Below, one piece after another: positions 52,901-64,000 of a DNA stretch of 64,000 nucleotides; positions within the stretch are counted from its first letter, which is position 1, and each line of letters opens with the position of its first letter. The DNA comes from Flectonema sp. DT1601. Taxonomy: Eukaryota; Euglenozoa; Diplonemea; Diplonemida; Diplonemidae. The notes beneath the pieces are model-generated. The model was not told the origin of the DNA and searched no databases. It saw only the letters and a program-made list of their open reading frames with translations. The stretch covers positions 797,380 through 861,379 of the forward strand of contig OZ025828.1 of the NCBI GenBank assembly GCA_964019425.1, read 5' to 3'. Position numbers and translations under genes: made by a program.

Positions 52901-55900
52901 CAAACCCGCAAACCCGCAAACCCGCAAACCCGCAAACCCGCAAACCCGCAAACCCGCAAACCCGCAAACCCGCAAACCCGCAAACCCGCAAACCCGCAAA
53001 CCCGCAAACCCGCAAACCCGCAAACCCGCAAACCCGCAAACCCGCAAACCCGCAAACCCGCAAACCCGCAAACCCGCAAACCCGCAAACCCGCAAACCCG
53101 CAAACCCGCAAACCCGCAAACCCGCAAACCCGCAAACCCGCAAACCCGCAAACCCGCAAACCCGCAAACCCGCAAACCCGCAAACCCGCAAACCCGCAAA
53201 CCCGCAAACCCGCAAACCCGCAAACCCGCAAACCCGCAAACCCGCAAACCCGCAAACCCGCAAACCCGCAAACCCGCAAACCCGCAAACCCGCAAACCCG
53301 CAAACCCGCAAACCCGCAAACCCGCAAACCCGCAAACCCGCAAACCCGCAAACCCGCAAACCCGCAAACCCGCAAACCCGCAAACCCGCAAACCCGCAAA
53401 CCCGCAAACCCGCAAACCCGCAAACCCGCAAACCCGCAAACCCGCAAACCCGCAAACCCGCAAACCCGCAAACCCGCAAACCCGCAAACCCGCAAACCCG
53501 CAAACCCGCAAACCCGCAAACCCGCAAACCCGCAAACCCGCAAACCCGCAAACCCGCAAACCCGCAAACCCGCAAACCCGCAAACCCGCAAACCCGCAAA
53601 CCCGCAAACCCGCAAACCCGCAAACCCGCAAACCCGCAAACCCGCAAACCCGCAAACCCGCAAACCCGCAAACCCGCAAACCCGCAAACCCGCAAACCCG
53701 CAAACCCGCAAACCCGCAAACCCGCAAACCCGCAAACCCGCAAACCCGCAAACCCGCAAACCCGCAAACCCGCAAACCCGCAAACCCGCAAACCCGCAAA
53801 CCCGCAAACCCGCAAACCCGCAAACCCGCAAACCCGCAAACCCGCAAACCCGCAAACCCGCAAACCCGCAAACCCGCAAACCCGCAAACCCGCAAACCCG
53901 CAAACCCGCAAACCCGCAAACCCGCAAACCCGCAAACCCGCAAACCCGCAAACCCGCAAACCCGCAAACCCGCAAACCCGCAAACCCGCAAACCCGCAAA
54001 CCCGCAAACCCGCAAACCCGCAAACCCGCAAACCCGCAAACCCGCAAACCCGCAAACCCGCAAACCCGCAAACCCGCAAACCCGCAAACCCGCAAACCCG
54101 CAAACCCGCAAACCCGCAAACCCGCAAACCCGCAAACCCGCAAACCCGCAAACCCGCAAACCCGCAAACCCGCAAACCCGCAAACCCGCAAACCCGCAAA
54201 CCCGCAAACCCGCAAACCCGCAAACCCGCAAACCCGCAAACCCGCAAACCCGCAAACCCGCAAACCCGCAAACCCGCAAACCCGCAAACCCGCAAACCCG
54301 CAAACCCGCAAACCCGCAAACCCGCAAACCCGCAAACCCGCAAACCCGCAAACCCGCAAACCCGCAAACCCGCAAACCCGCAAACCCGCAAACCCGCAAA
54401 CCCGCAAACCCGCAAACCCGCAAACCCGCAAACCCGCAAACCCGCAAACCCGCAAACCCGCAAACCCGCAAACCCGCAAACCCGCAAACCCGCAAACCCG
54501 CAAACCCGCAAACCCGCAAACCCGCAAACCCGCAAACCCGCAAACCCGCAAACCCGCAAACCCGCAAACCCGCAAACCCGCAAACCCGCAAACCCGCAAA
54601 CCCGCAAACCCGCAAACCCGCAAACCCGCAAACCCGCAAACCCGCAAACCCGCAAACCCGCAAACCCGCAAACCCGCAAACCCGCAAACCCGCAAACCCG
54701 CAAACCCGCAAACCCGCAAACCCGCAAACCCGCAAACCCGCAAACCCGCAAACCCGCAAACCCGCAAACCCGCAAACCCGCAAACCCGCAAACCCGCAAA
54801 CCCGCAAACCCGCAAACCCGCAAACCCGCAAACCCGCAAACCCGCAAACCCGCAAACCCGCAAACCCGCAAACCCGCAAACCCGCAAACCCGCAAACCCG
54901 CAAACCCGCAAACCCGCAAACCCGCAAACCCGCAAACCCGCAAACCCGCAAACCCGCAAACCCGCAAACCCGCAAACCCGCAAACCCGCAAACCCGCAAA
55001 CCCGCAAACCCGCAAACCCGCAAACCCGCAAACCCGCAAACCCGCAAACCCGCAAACCCGCAAACCCGCAAACCCGCAAACCCGCAAACCCGCAAACCCG
55101 CAAACCCGCAAACCCGCAAACCCGCAAACCCGCAAACCCGCAAACCCGCAAACCCGCAAACCCGCAAACCCGCAAACCCGCAAACCCGCAAACCCGCAAA
55201 CCCGCAAACCCGCAAACCCGCAAACCCGCAAACCCGCAAACCCGCAAACCCGCAAACCCGCAAACCCGCAAACCCGCAAACCCGCAAACCCGCAAACCCG
55301 CAAACCCGCAAACCCGCAAACCCGCAAACCCGCAAACCCGCAAACCCGCAAACCCGCAAACCCGCAAACCCGCAAACCCGCAAACCCGCAAACCCGCAAA
55401 CCCGCAAACCCGCAAACCCGCAAACCCGCAAACCCGCAAACCCGCAAACCCGCAAACCCGCAAACCCGCAAACCCGCAAACCCGCAAACCCGCAAACCCG
55501 CAAACCCGCAAACCCGCAAACCCGCAAACCCGCAAACCCGCAAACCCGCAAACCCGCAAACCCGCAAACCCGCAAACCCGCAAACCCGCAAACCCGCAAA
55601 CCCGCAAACCCGCAAACCCGCAAACCCGCAAACCCGCAAACCCGCAAACCCGCAAACCCGCAAACCCGCAAACCCGCAAACCCGCAAACCCGCAAACCCG
55701 CAAACCCGCAAACCCGCAAACCCGCAAACCCGCAAACCCGCAAACCCGCAAACCCGCAAACCCGCAAACCCGCAAACCCGCAAACCCGCAAACCCGCAAA
55801 CCCGCAAACCCGCAAACCCGCAAACCCGCAAACCCGCAAACCCGCAAACCCGCAAACCCGCAAACCCGCAAACCCGCAAACCCGCAAACCCGCAAACCCG

Positions 55901-58900
55901 CAAACCCGCAAACCCGCAAACCCGCAAACCCGCAAACCCGCAAACCCGCAAACCCGCAAACCCGCAAACCCGCAAACCCGCAAACCCGCAAACCCGCAAA
56001 CCCGCAAACCCGCAAACCCGCAAACCCGCAAACCCGCAAACCCGCAAACCCGCAAACCCGCAAACCCGCAAACCCGCAAACCCGCAAACCCGCAAACCCG
56101 CAAACCCGCAAACCCGCAAACCCGCAAACCCGCAAACCCGCAAACCCGCAAACCCGCAAACCCGCAAACCCGCAAACCCGCAAACCCGCAAACCCGCAAA
56201 CCCGCAAACCCGCAAACCCGCAAACCCGCAAACCCGCAAACCCGCAAACCCGCAAACCCGCAAACCCGCAAACCCGCAAACCCGCAAACCCGCAAACCCG
56301 CAAACCCGCAAACCCGCAAACCCGCAAACCCGCAAACCCGCAAACCCGCAAACCCGCAAACCCGCAAACCCGCAAACCCGCAAACCCGCAAACCCGCAAA
56401 CCCGCAAACCCGCAAACCCGCAAACCCGCAAACCCGCAAACCCGCAAACCCGCAAACCCGCAAACCCGCAAACCCGCAAACCCGCAAACCCGCAAACCCG
56501 CAAACCCGCAAACCCGCAAACCCGCAAACCCGCAAACCCGCAAACCCGCAAACCCGCAAACCCGCAAACCCGCAAACCCGCAAACCCGCAAACCCGCAAA
56601 CCCGCAAACCCGCAAACCCGCAAACCCGCAAACCCGCAAACCCGCAAACCCGCAAACCCGCAAACCCGCAAACCCGCAAACCCGCAAACCCGCAAACCCG
56701 CAAACCCGCAAACCCGCAAACCCGCAAACCCGCAAACCCGCAAACCCGCAAACCCGCAAACCCGCAAACCCGCAAACCCGCAAACCCGCAAACCCGCAAA
56801 CCCGCAAACCCGCAAACCCGCAAACCCGCAAACCCGCAAACCCGCAAACCCGCAAACCCGCAAACCCGCAAACCCGCAAACCCGCAAACCCGCAAACCCG
56901 CAAACCCGCAAACCCGCAAACCCGCAAACCCGCAAACCCGCAAACCCGCAAACCCGCAAACCCGCAAACCCGCAAACCCGCAAACCCGCAAACCCGCAAA
57001 CCCGCAAACCCGCAAACCCGCAAACCCGCAAACCCGCAAACCCGCAAACCCGCAAACCCGCAAACCCGCAAACCCGCAAACCCGCAAACCCGCAAACCCG
57101 CAAACCCGCAAACCCGCAAACCCGCAAACCCGCAAACCCGCAAACCCGCAAACCCGCAAACCCGCAAACCCGCAAACCCGCAAACCCGCAAACCCGCAAA
57201 CCCGCAAACCCGCAAACCCGCAAACCCGCAAACCCGCAAACCCGCAAACCCGCAAACCCGCAAACCCGCAAACCCGCAAACCCGCAAACCCGCAAACCCG
57301 CAAACCCGCAAACCCGCAAACCCGCAAACCCGCAAACCCGCAAACCCGCAAACCCGCAAACCCGCAAACCCGCAAACCCGCAAACCCGCAAACCCGCAAA
57401 CCCGCAAACCCGCAAACCCGCAAACCCGCAAACCCGCAAACCCGCAAACCCGCAAACCCGCAAACCCGCAAACCCGCAAACCCGCAAACCCGCAAACCCG
57501 CAAACCCGCAAACCCGCAAACCCGCAAACCCGCAAACCCGCAAACCCGCAAACCCGCAAACCCGCAAACCCGCAAACCCGCAAACCCGCAAACCCGCAAA
57601 CCCGCAAACCCGCAAACCCGCAAACCCGCAAACCCGCAAACCCGCAAACCCGCAAACCCGCAAACCCGCAAACCCGCAAACCCGCAAACCCGCAAACCCG
57701 CAAACCCGCAAACCCGCAAACCCGCAAACCCGCAAACCCGCAAACCCGCAAACCCGCAAACCCGCAAACCCGCAAACCCGCAAACCCGCAAACCCGCAAA
57801 CCCGCAAACCCGCAAACCCGCAAACCCGCAAACCCGCAAACCCGCAAACCCGCAAACCCGCAAACCCGCAAACCCGCAAACCCGCAAACCCGCAAACCCG
57901 CAAACCCGCAAACCCGCAAACCCGCAAACCCGCAAACCCGCAAACCCGCAAACCCGCAAACCCGCAAACCCGCAAACCCGCAAACCCGCAAACCCGCAAA
58001 CCCGCAAACCCGCAAACCCGCAAACCCGCAAACCCGCAAACCCGCAAACCCGCAAACCCGCAAACCCGCAAACCCGCAAACCCGCAAACCCGCAAACCCG
58101 CAAACCCGCAAACCCGCAAACCCGCAAACCCGCAAACCCGCAAACCCGCAAACCCGCAAACCCGCAAACCCGCAAACCCGCAAACCCGCAAACCCGCAAA
58201 CCCGCAAACCCGCAAACCCGCAAACCCGCAAACCCGCAAACCCGCAAACCCGCAAACCCGCAAACCCGCAAACCCGCAAACCCGCAAACCCGCAAACCCG
58301 CAAACCCGCAAACCCGCAAACCCGCAAACCCGCAAACCCGCAAACCCGCAAACCCGCAAACCCGCAAACCCGCAAACCCGCAAACCCGCAAACCCGCAAA
58401 CCCGCAAACCCGCAAACCCGCAAACCCGCAAACCCGCAAACCCGCAAACCCGCAAACCCGCAAACCCGCAAACCCGCAAACCCGCAAACCCGCAAACCCG
58501 CAAACCCGCAAACCCGCAAACCCGCAAACCCGCAAACCCGCAAACCCGCAAACCCGCAAACCCGCAAACCCGCAAACCCGCAAACCCGCAAACCCGCAAA
58601 CCCGCAAACCCGCAAACCCGCAAACCCGCAAACCCGCAAACCCGCAAACCCGCAAACCCGCAAACCCGCAAACCCGCAAACCCGCAAACCCGCAAACCCG
58701 CAAACCCGCAAACCCGCAAACCCGCAAACCCGCAAACCCGCAAACCCGCAAACCCGCAAACCCGCAAACCCGCAAACCCGCAAACCCGCAAACCCGCAAA
58801 CCCGCAAACCCGCAAACCCGCAAACCCGCAAACCCGCAAACCCGCAAACCCGCAAACCCGCAAACCCGCAAACCCGCAAACCCGCAAACCCGCAAACCCG

Positions 58901-61900
58901 CAAACCCGCAAACCCGCAAACCCGCAAACCCGCAAACCCGCAAACCCGCAAACCCGCAAACCCGCAAACCCGCAAACCCGCAAACCCGCAAACCCGCAAA
59001 CCCGCAAACCCGCAAACCCGCAAACCCGCAAACCCGCAAACCCGCAAACCCGCAAACCCGCAAACCCGCAAACCCGCAAACCCGCAAACCCGCAAACCCG
59101 CAAACCCGCAAACCCGCAAACCCGCAAACCCGCAAACCCGCAAACCCGCAAACCCGCAAACCCGCAAACCCGCAAACCCGCAAACCCGCAAACCCGCAAA
59201 CCCGCAAACCCGCAAACCCGCAAACCCGCAAACCCGCAAACCCGCAAACCCGCAAACCCGCAAACCCGCAAACCCGCAAACCCGCAAACCCGCAAACCCG
59301 CAAACCCGCAAACCCGCAAACCCGCAAACCCGCAAACCCGCAAACCCGCAAACCCGCAAACCCGCAAACCCGCAAACCCGCAAACCCGCAAACCCGCAAA
59401 CCCGCAAACCCGCAAACCCGCAAACCCGCAAACCCGCAAACCCGCAAACCCGCAAACCCGCAAACCCGCAAACCCGCAAACCCGCAAACCCGCAAACCCG
59501 CAAACCCGCAAACCCGCAAACCCGCAAACCCGCAAACCCGCAAACCCGCAAACCCGCAAACCCGCAAACCCGCAAACCCGCAAACCCGCAAACCCGCAAA
59601 CCCGCAAACCCGCAAACCCGCAAACCCGCAAACCCGCAAACCCGCAAACCCGCAAACCCGCAAACCCGCAAACCCGCAAACCCGCAAACCCGCAAACCCG
59701 CAAACCCGCAAACCCGCAAACCCGCAAACCCGCAAACCCGCAAACCCGCAAACCCGCAAACCCGCAAACCCGCAAACCCGCAAACCCGCAAACCCGCAAA
59801 CCCGCAAACCCGCAAACCCGCAAACCCGCAAACCCGCAAACCCGCAAACCCGCAAACCCGCAAACCCGCAAACCCGCAAACCCGCAAACCCGCAAACCCG
59901 CAAACCCGCAAACCCGCAAACCCGCAAACCCGCAAACCCGCAAACCCGCAAACCCGCAAACCCGCAAACCCGCAAACCCGCAAACCCGCAAACCCGCAAA
60001 CCCGCAAACCCGCAAACCCGCAAACCCGCAAACCCGCAAACCCGCAAACCCGCAAACCCGCAAACCCGCAAACCCGCAAACCCGCAAACCCGCAAACCCG
60101 CAAACCCGCAAACCCGCAAACCCGCAAACCCGCAAACCCGCAAACCCGCAAACCCGCAAACCCGCAAACCCGCAAACCCGCAAACCCGCAAACCCGCAAA
60201 CCCGCAAACCCGCAAACCCGCAAACCCGCAAACCCGCAAACCCGCAAACCCGCAAACCCGCAAACCCGCAAACCCGCAAACCCGCAAACCCGCAAACCCG
60301 CAAACCCGCAAACCCGCAAACCCGCAAACCCGCAAACCCGAAACCCGCAAACCCGCAAACCCGCAAACCCGCAAACCCGCAAACCCGCAAACCCGCAAAC
60401 CCGCAAACCCGCAAACCCGCAAACCCGCAAACCCGCAAACCCGCAAACCCGCAAACCCGCAAACCCGCAAACCCGCAAACCCGCAAACCCGCAAACCCGC
60501 AAACCCGCAAACCCGCAAACCCGCAAACCCGCAAACCCGCAAACCCGCAAACCCGCAAACCCGCAAACCCGCAAACCCGCAAACCCGCAAACCCGCAAAC
60601 CCGCAAACCCGCAAACCCGCAAACCCGCAAACCCGCAAACCCGCAAACCCGCAAACCCGCAAACCCGCAAACCCGCAAACCCGCAAACCCGCAAACCCGC
60701 AAACCCGCAAACCCGCAAACCCGCAAACCCGCAAACCCGCAAACCCGCAAACCCGCAAACCCGCAAACCCGCAAACCCGCAAACCCGCAAACCCGCAAAC
60801 CCGCAAACCCGCAAACCCGCAAACCCGCAAACCCGCAAACCCGCAAACCCGCAAACCCGCAAACCCGCAAACCCGCAAACCCGCAAACCCGCAAACCCGC
60901 AAACCCGCAAACCCGCAAACCCGCAAACCCGCAAACCCGCAAACCCGCAAACCCGCAAACCCGCAAACCCGCAAACCCGCAAACCCGCAAACCCGCAAAC
61001 CCGCAAACCCGCAAACCCGCAAACCCGCAAACCCGCAAACCCGCAAACCCGCAAACCCGCAAACCCGCAAACCCGCAAACCCGCAAACCCGCAAACCCGC
61101 AAACCCGCAAACCCGCAAACCCGCAAACCCGCAAACCCGCAAACCCGCAAACCCGCAAACCCGCAAACCCGCAAACCCGCAAACCCGCAAACCCGCAAAC
61201 CCGCAAACCCGCAAACCCGCAAACCCGCAAACCCGCAAACCCGCAAACCCGCAAACCCGCAAACCCGCAAACCCGCAAACCCGCAAACCCGCAAACCCGC
61301 AAACCCGCAAACCCGCAAACCCGCAAACCCGCAAACCCGCAAACCCGCAAACCCGCAAACCCGCAAACCCGCAAACCCGCAAACCCGCAAACCCGCAAAC
61401 CCGCAAACCCGCAAACCCGCAAACCCGCAAACCCGCAAACCCGCAAACCCGCAAACCCGCAAACCCGCAAACCCGCAAACCCGCAAACCCGCAAACCCGC
61501 AAACCCGCAAACCCGCAAACCCGCAAACCCGCAAACCCGCAAACCCGCAAACCCGCAAACCCGCAAACCCGCAAACCCGCAAACCCGCAAACCCGCAAAC
61601 CCGCAAACCCGCAAACCCGCAAACCCGCAAACCCGCAAACCCGCAAACCCGCAAACCCGCAAACCCGCAAACCCGCAAACCCGCAAACCCGCAAACCCGC
61701 AAACCCGCAAACCCGCAAACCCGCAAACCCGCAAACCCGCAAACCCGCAAACCCGCAAACCCGCAAACCCGCAAACCCGCAAACCCGCAAACCCGCAAAC
61801 CCGCAAACCCGCAAACCCGCAAACCCGCAAACCCGCAAACCCGCAAACCCGCAAACCCGCAAACCCGCAAACCCGCAAACCCGCAAACCCGCAAACCCGC

Positions 61901-62947
61901 AAACCCGCAAACCCGCAAACCCGCAAACCCGCAAACCCGCAAACCCGCAAACCCGCAAACCCGCAAACCCGCAAACCCGCAAACCCGCAAACCCGCAAAC
62001 CCGCAAACCCGCAAACCCGCAAACCCGCAAACCCGCAAACCCGCAAACCCGCAAACCCGCAAACCCGCAAACCCGCAAACCCGCAAACCCGCAAACCCGC
62101 AAACCCGCAAACCCGCAAACCCGCAAACCCGCAAACCCGCAAACCCGCAAACCCGCAAACCCGCAAACCCGCAAACCCGCAAACCCGCAAACCCGCAAAC
62201 CCGCAAACCCGCAAACCCGCAAACCCGCAAACCCGCAAACCCGCAAACCCGCAAACCCGCAAACCCGCAAACCCGCAAACCCGCAAACCCGCAAACCCGC
62301 AAACCCGCAAACCCGCAAACCCGCAAACCCGCAAACCCGCAAACCCGCAAACCCGCAAACCCGCAAACCCGCAAACCCGCAAACCCGCAAACCCGCAAAC
62401 CCGCAAACCCGCAAACCCGCAAACCCGCAAACCCGCAAACCCGCAAACCCGCAAACCCGCAAACCCGCAAACCCGCAAACCCGCAAACCCGCAAACCCGC
62501 AAACCCGCAAACCCGCAAACCCGCAAACCCGCAAACCCGCAAACCCGCAAACCCGCAAACCCGCAAACCCGCAAACCCGCAAACCCGCAAACCCGCAAAC
62601 CCGCAAACCCGCAAACCCGCAAACCCGCAAACCCGCAAACCCGCAAACCCGCAAACCCGCAAACCGCAAACCCGCAAACCCGCAAACCCGCAAACCCGCA
62701 AACCCGCAAACACCCGCAAACCCGCAAACCCGCAAACCCGCAAACCCGCAAACCGCACAAACCCGCAAACCCGCAAACCCGCAAACCCGCAAACCCGCAA
62801 ACCCGCAAACCCGCAAACCCGCTAAACCCGCAAACCCGCAAACCCGCAAACCCGCAAACCCGCAAACCCGCAAACCGCAAACCCGCAAACCCGCAAACCC
62901 GCAAACCCCGCAAACCCGCAACCGCAAACCCGCAAACCCGCAAACCC
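49988..62947. repeat. Giant (AAACCCGC)n array, about 12.96 kb, about 1,620 units
   Basis: Period 8; G-rich strand (-) is TTTGCGGG. From 49988 to 60340 no departure from the period is seen; one base is missing at 60340/60341; a second clean block runs to 62665. From there to 62947 at least six more indels occur (near 62711, 62755, 62822, 62873, 62902, 62918), with no clear substitution. The GGG runs with 5-nt spacers fit the G-quadruplex pattern, and the C strand fits an i-motif. All six frames are open because the 24-nt frame cycle contains no stop. It is telomere-like in composition but interstitial; its orientation (C-rich on +) would place a chromosome end to the left, where the genes lie. 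Confidence 0.97.
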
Positions 62948-63080
62948 TCCAACAGTAAATAGGGTCTAAACGCGGCTGTCAGGCCTAGCTGTAGGGCTAG
63001 ATACAGGATTAGAGTCGCGCGGCTTTAAGCTGCGAAACACGATAATTACGTATTCAACTACAAATACCATAAATACGAGA

Positions 63081-63175
63081 TTCTTATCGAGGTCTTTGTG
63101 TAATCGTGCATCACATGTTGATGTAGTCGTTACGTAATTAACCTATTTAACGTAACATCGTAATTATGCGGTGAG
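63081..63175. repeat. 95-bp direct repeat, copy A
   Basis: Starts TTCTTATCGAGGTCTTTGTG and ends ATGCGGTGAG. It differs from copy B (63726-63820) at three positions. Contains the inverted pair GTTACGT / ACGTAAC. Confidence 0.93.
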
Positions 63176-63725
63176 CAGCAGCACAGCATTGAGTCTATCG
63201 TTAGGCGTAGCCCTACTGTTAGTCATAGCTGTTACTGTACTGGCTAAGCTAACAGCAAGCAGTACAACAGTACAAGCAGAGTGCAGCAGTTACGAAGCTG
63301 GAATACATTCTAGTCATGCTCATTGCAGTCATGCTCTTTATGCAGCGCACATGCAGGTGTCGCCCCGGGCCATGCCGTTGCCACCACCACCAAAAGGCCA
63401 CTTTCACCGTACACGAAATAAGTGTAAACGTGAATATGTGCTTCCAGAGCCTGAATAACATGCTATCGATAACTTGGTGATACCATTTCGTGGCGCGCGC
63501 CCAAAGAGGTAAACACAGTAAAAGTACCTAAAACACCCTTTAAAGTGGGGCCAAAAAGAGGTAAAATGAGAGAAAGTGCACAAAAGCCCTTTAATCTATA
63601 GCAAGCCATTTATTGGAACATCGCGAAGTGGCGAACACGATATTCTTATCGAGTCTTTGTATGGTTTTGGTACATCTTCAAGCACGAGAATGGTAAAAGA
63701 AGGAAATTAGGGATAGCACCTGATA

Positions 63726-63820
63726 TTCTTATCGAGGTCTTTGTGTAGACGTGAATCACATGTTGATGTAGTCGTTACGTAATTAACCTATTTAACGTAA
63801 CATCGTAATTATGCGGTGAG
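63726..63820. repeat. 95-bp direct repeat, copy B
   Basis: Same length as copy A, 645 bp downstream in the same orientation, with three substitutions between GTGTA and ATCACATG. Its surroundings differ from those of copy A on the right side. Confidence 0.93.
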
Positions 63821-64000
63821 GCACAAAATGGCCTAAAGCACCATAACGCAATAAACCCCTTTAAATCTATAGCAAACACTTTCGCGGAGACATGTTCGTA
63901 TTTACCTAATTTAGCGTAGATGCGTTTGACCTTCCGCATATGTATGTGATACTATAGTGATACTAGTTAGGGTTATTAAGGTGTGTGCGTCTACTCAGTA

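Larger units (their letters stand above)
62948..64000. other. Right flank: distinct repeat family, no convincing gene
   Basis: Sequence after the array differs in composition, with many CTA, GTA and CGTA words, and is built from related segments: the 95-bp direct repeat listed separately, a partial copy near 63643-63664, and a pair of CTTTAATCTATAGCAA / CTTTAAATCTATAGCAA stretches near 63590 and 63862. A frame at 63171-63458 has no ATG and is not called. Confidence 0.7.

Noticed and set aside
49988-62947. CRISPR array or a right-hand telomere
   Set aside because: There are no spacers, so it is not a CRISPR array. A right-hand telomere should be G-rich on + towards the end; here + is C-rich and non-telomeric DNA follows.
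49943-62962. Five giant open frames of about 4,300 codons on both strands encoding repeats such as QTRKPANP and GFAGLRVC
   Set aside because: The 8-bp period cycles through all three frames and contains no stop on either strand, so every frame is open by arithmetic. Identity of units at silent positions and openness of both strands argue against coding.
63171-63458. 95-codon frame with a signal-anchor-like start
   Set aside because: It begins only with GTG, part of its 5' end lies in the 95-bp direct repeat, and no family is recognised. A spliced exon cannot be excluded.

Overview
Nuclear DNA of a eukaryote, most likely a protist. About fifteen recognisable or well-formed protein genes fill roughly 0.25-47 kb, and every one lies on the + strand. 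I reconstruct 20 short cis-introns (70-247 nt) whose removal keeps each frame open. Their donors are nearly all GTWTGT and their acceptors nearly all AACAG, with no pyrimidine tract. Many genes also have, just before the start codon, a different acceptor: a pyrimidine tract followed by CAG. Long one-strand gene tracts, two acceptor classes and a receptor-type nucleotide cyclase suggest Euglenozoa with spliced-leader trans-splicing; a lineage that keeps ordinary cis-introns, such as a diplonemid, fits better than a kinetoplastid. The lineage is inference (about 0.6); eukaryote is certain. Standard stop codons are used.

Gene region, left to right: a giant TPR/IQ-motif protein; a class-III PLP aminotransferase; a DPP8/9-like serine peptidase with a long polyhistidine insert; a large, possibly mitochondrial protein of unknown function; an RS-rich protein with a hydrophobic C-terminus; SEC23; an 84-residue Cys-rich protein; a long coiled-coil protein; a receptor-type adenylate cyclase with a second degenerate cyclase domain; a Pumilio RNA-binding protein; a small proline-rich ORF and an unknown disordered protein; an NAD(P)-fold protein with a membrane tail; a DUF3223-like plus La-type RRM protein; a four-helix membrane protein; a delta3,delta2-enoyl-CoA isomerase; a ZNHIT2-like HIT zinc-finger protein; and a frame-disrupted gene with a C2HC finger. 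They do not form a single pathway, as expected for polycistronic tracts whose genes share only transcription. Several do concern RNA handling (Pumilio, La-like, ZNHIT2) or the flagellum/cytoskeleton (IQ, coiled coil).

From 47.1 kb the character changes. There are no convincing genes. Instead there are scattered copies of an 8-bp motif, a hairpin, a tRNA-derived SINE-like insertion, 14 exact-length copies of a 32-bp minisatellite, and then about 12.96 kb of near-perfect (AAACCCGC)n, some 1,620 units. The first 10.35 kb shows no deviation from period 8. The array is telomere-like in composition (G strand TTTGCGGG, able to form G-quadruplexes) but lies inside the window and points the wrong way for a chromosome end on the right. 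Its left edge is sharp and abuts an inverted relative of its own motif; its right edge frays by indels. All six frames are open across it, which follows from the 8-bp period and is not evidence of coding. The last kilobase is a different repeat family with a 95-bp direct repeat.
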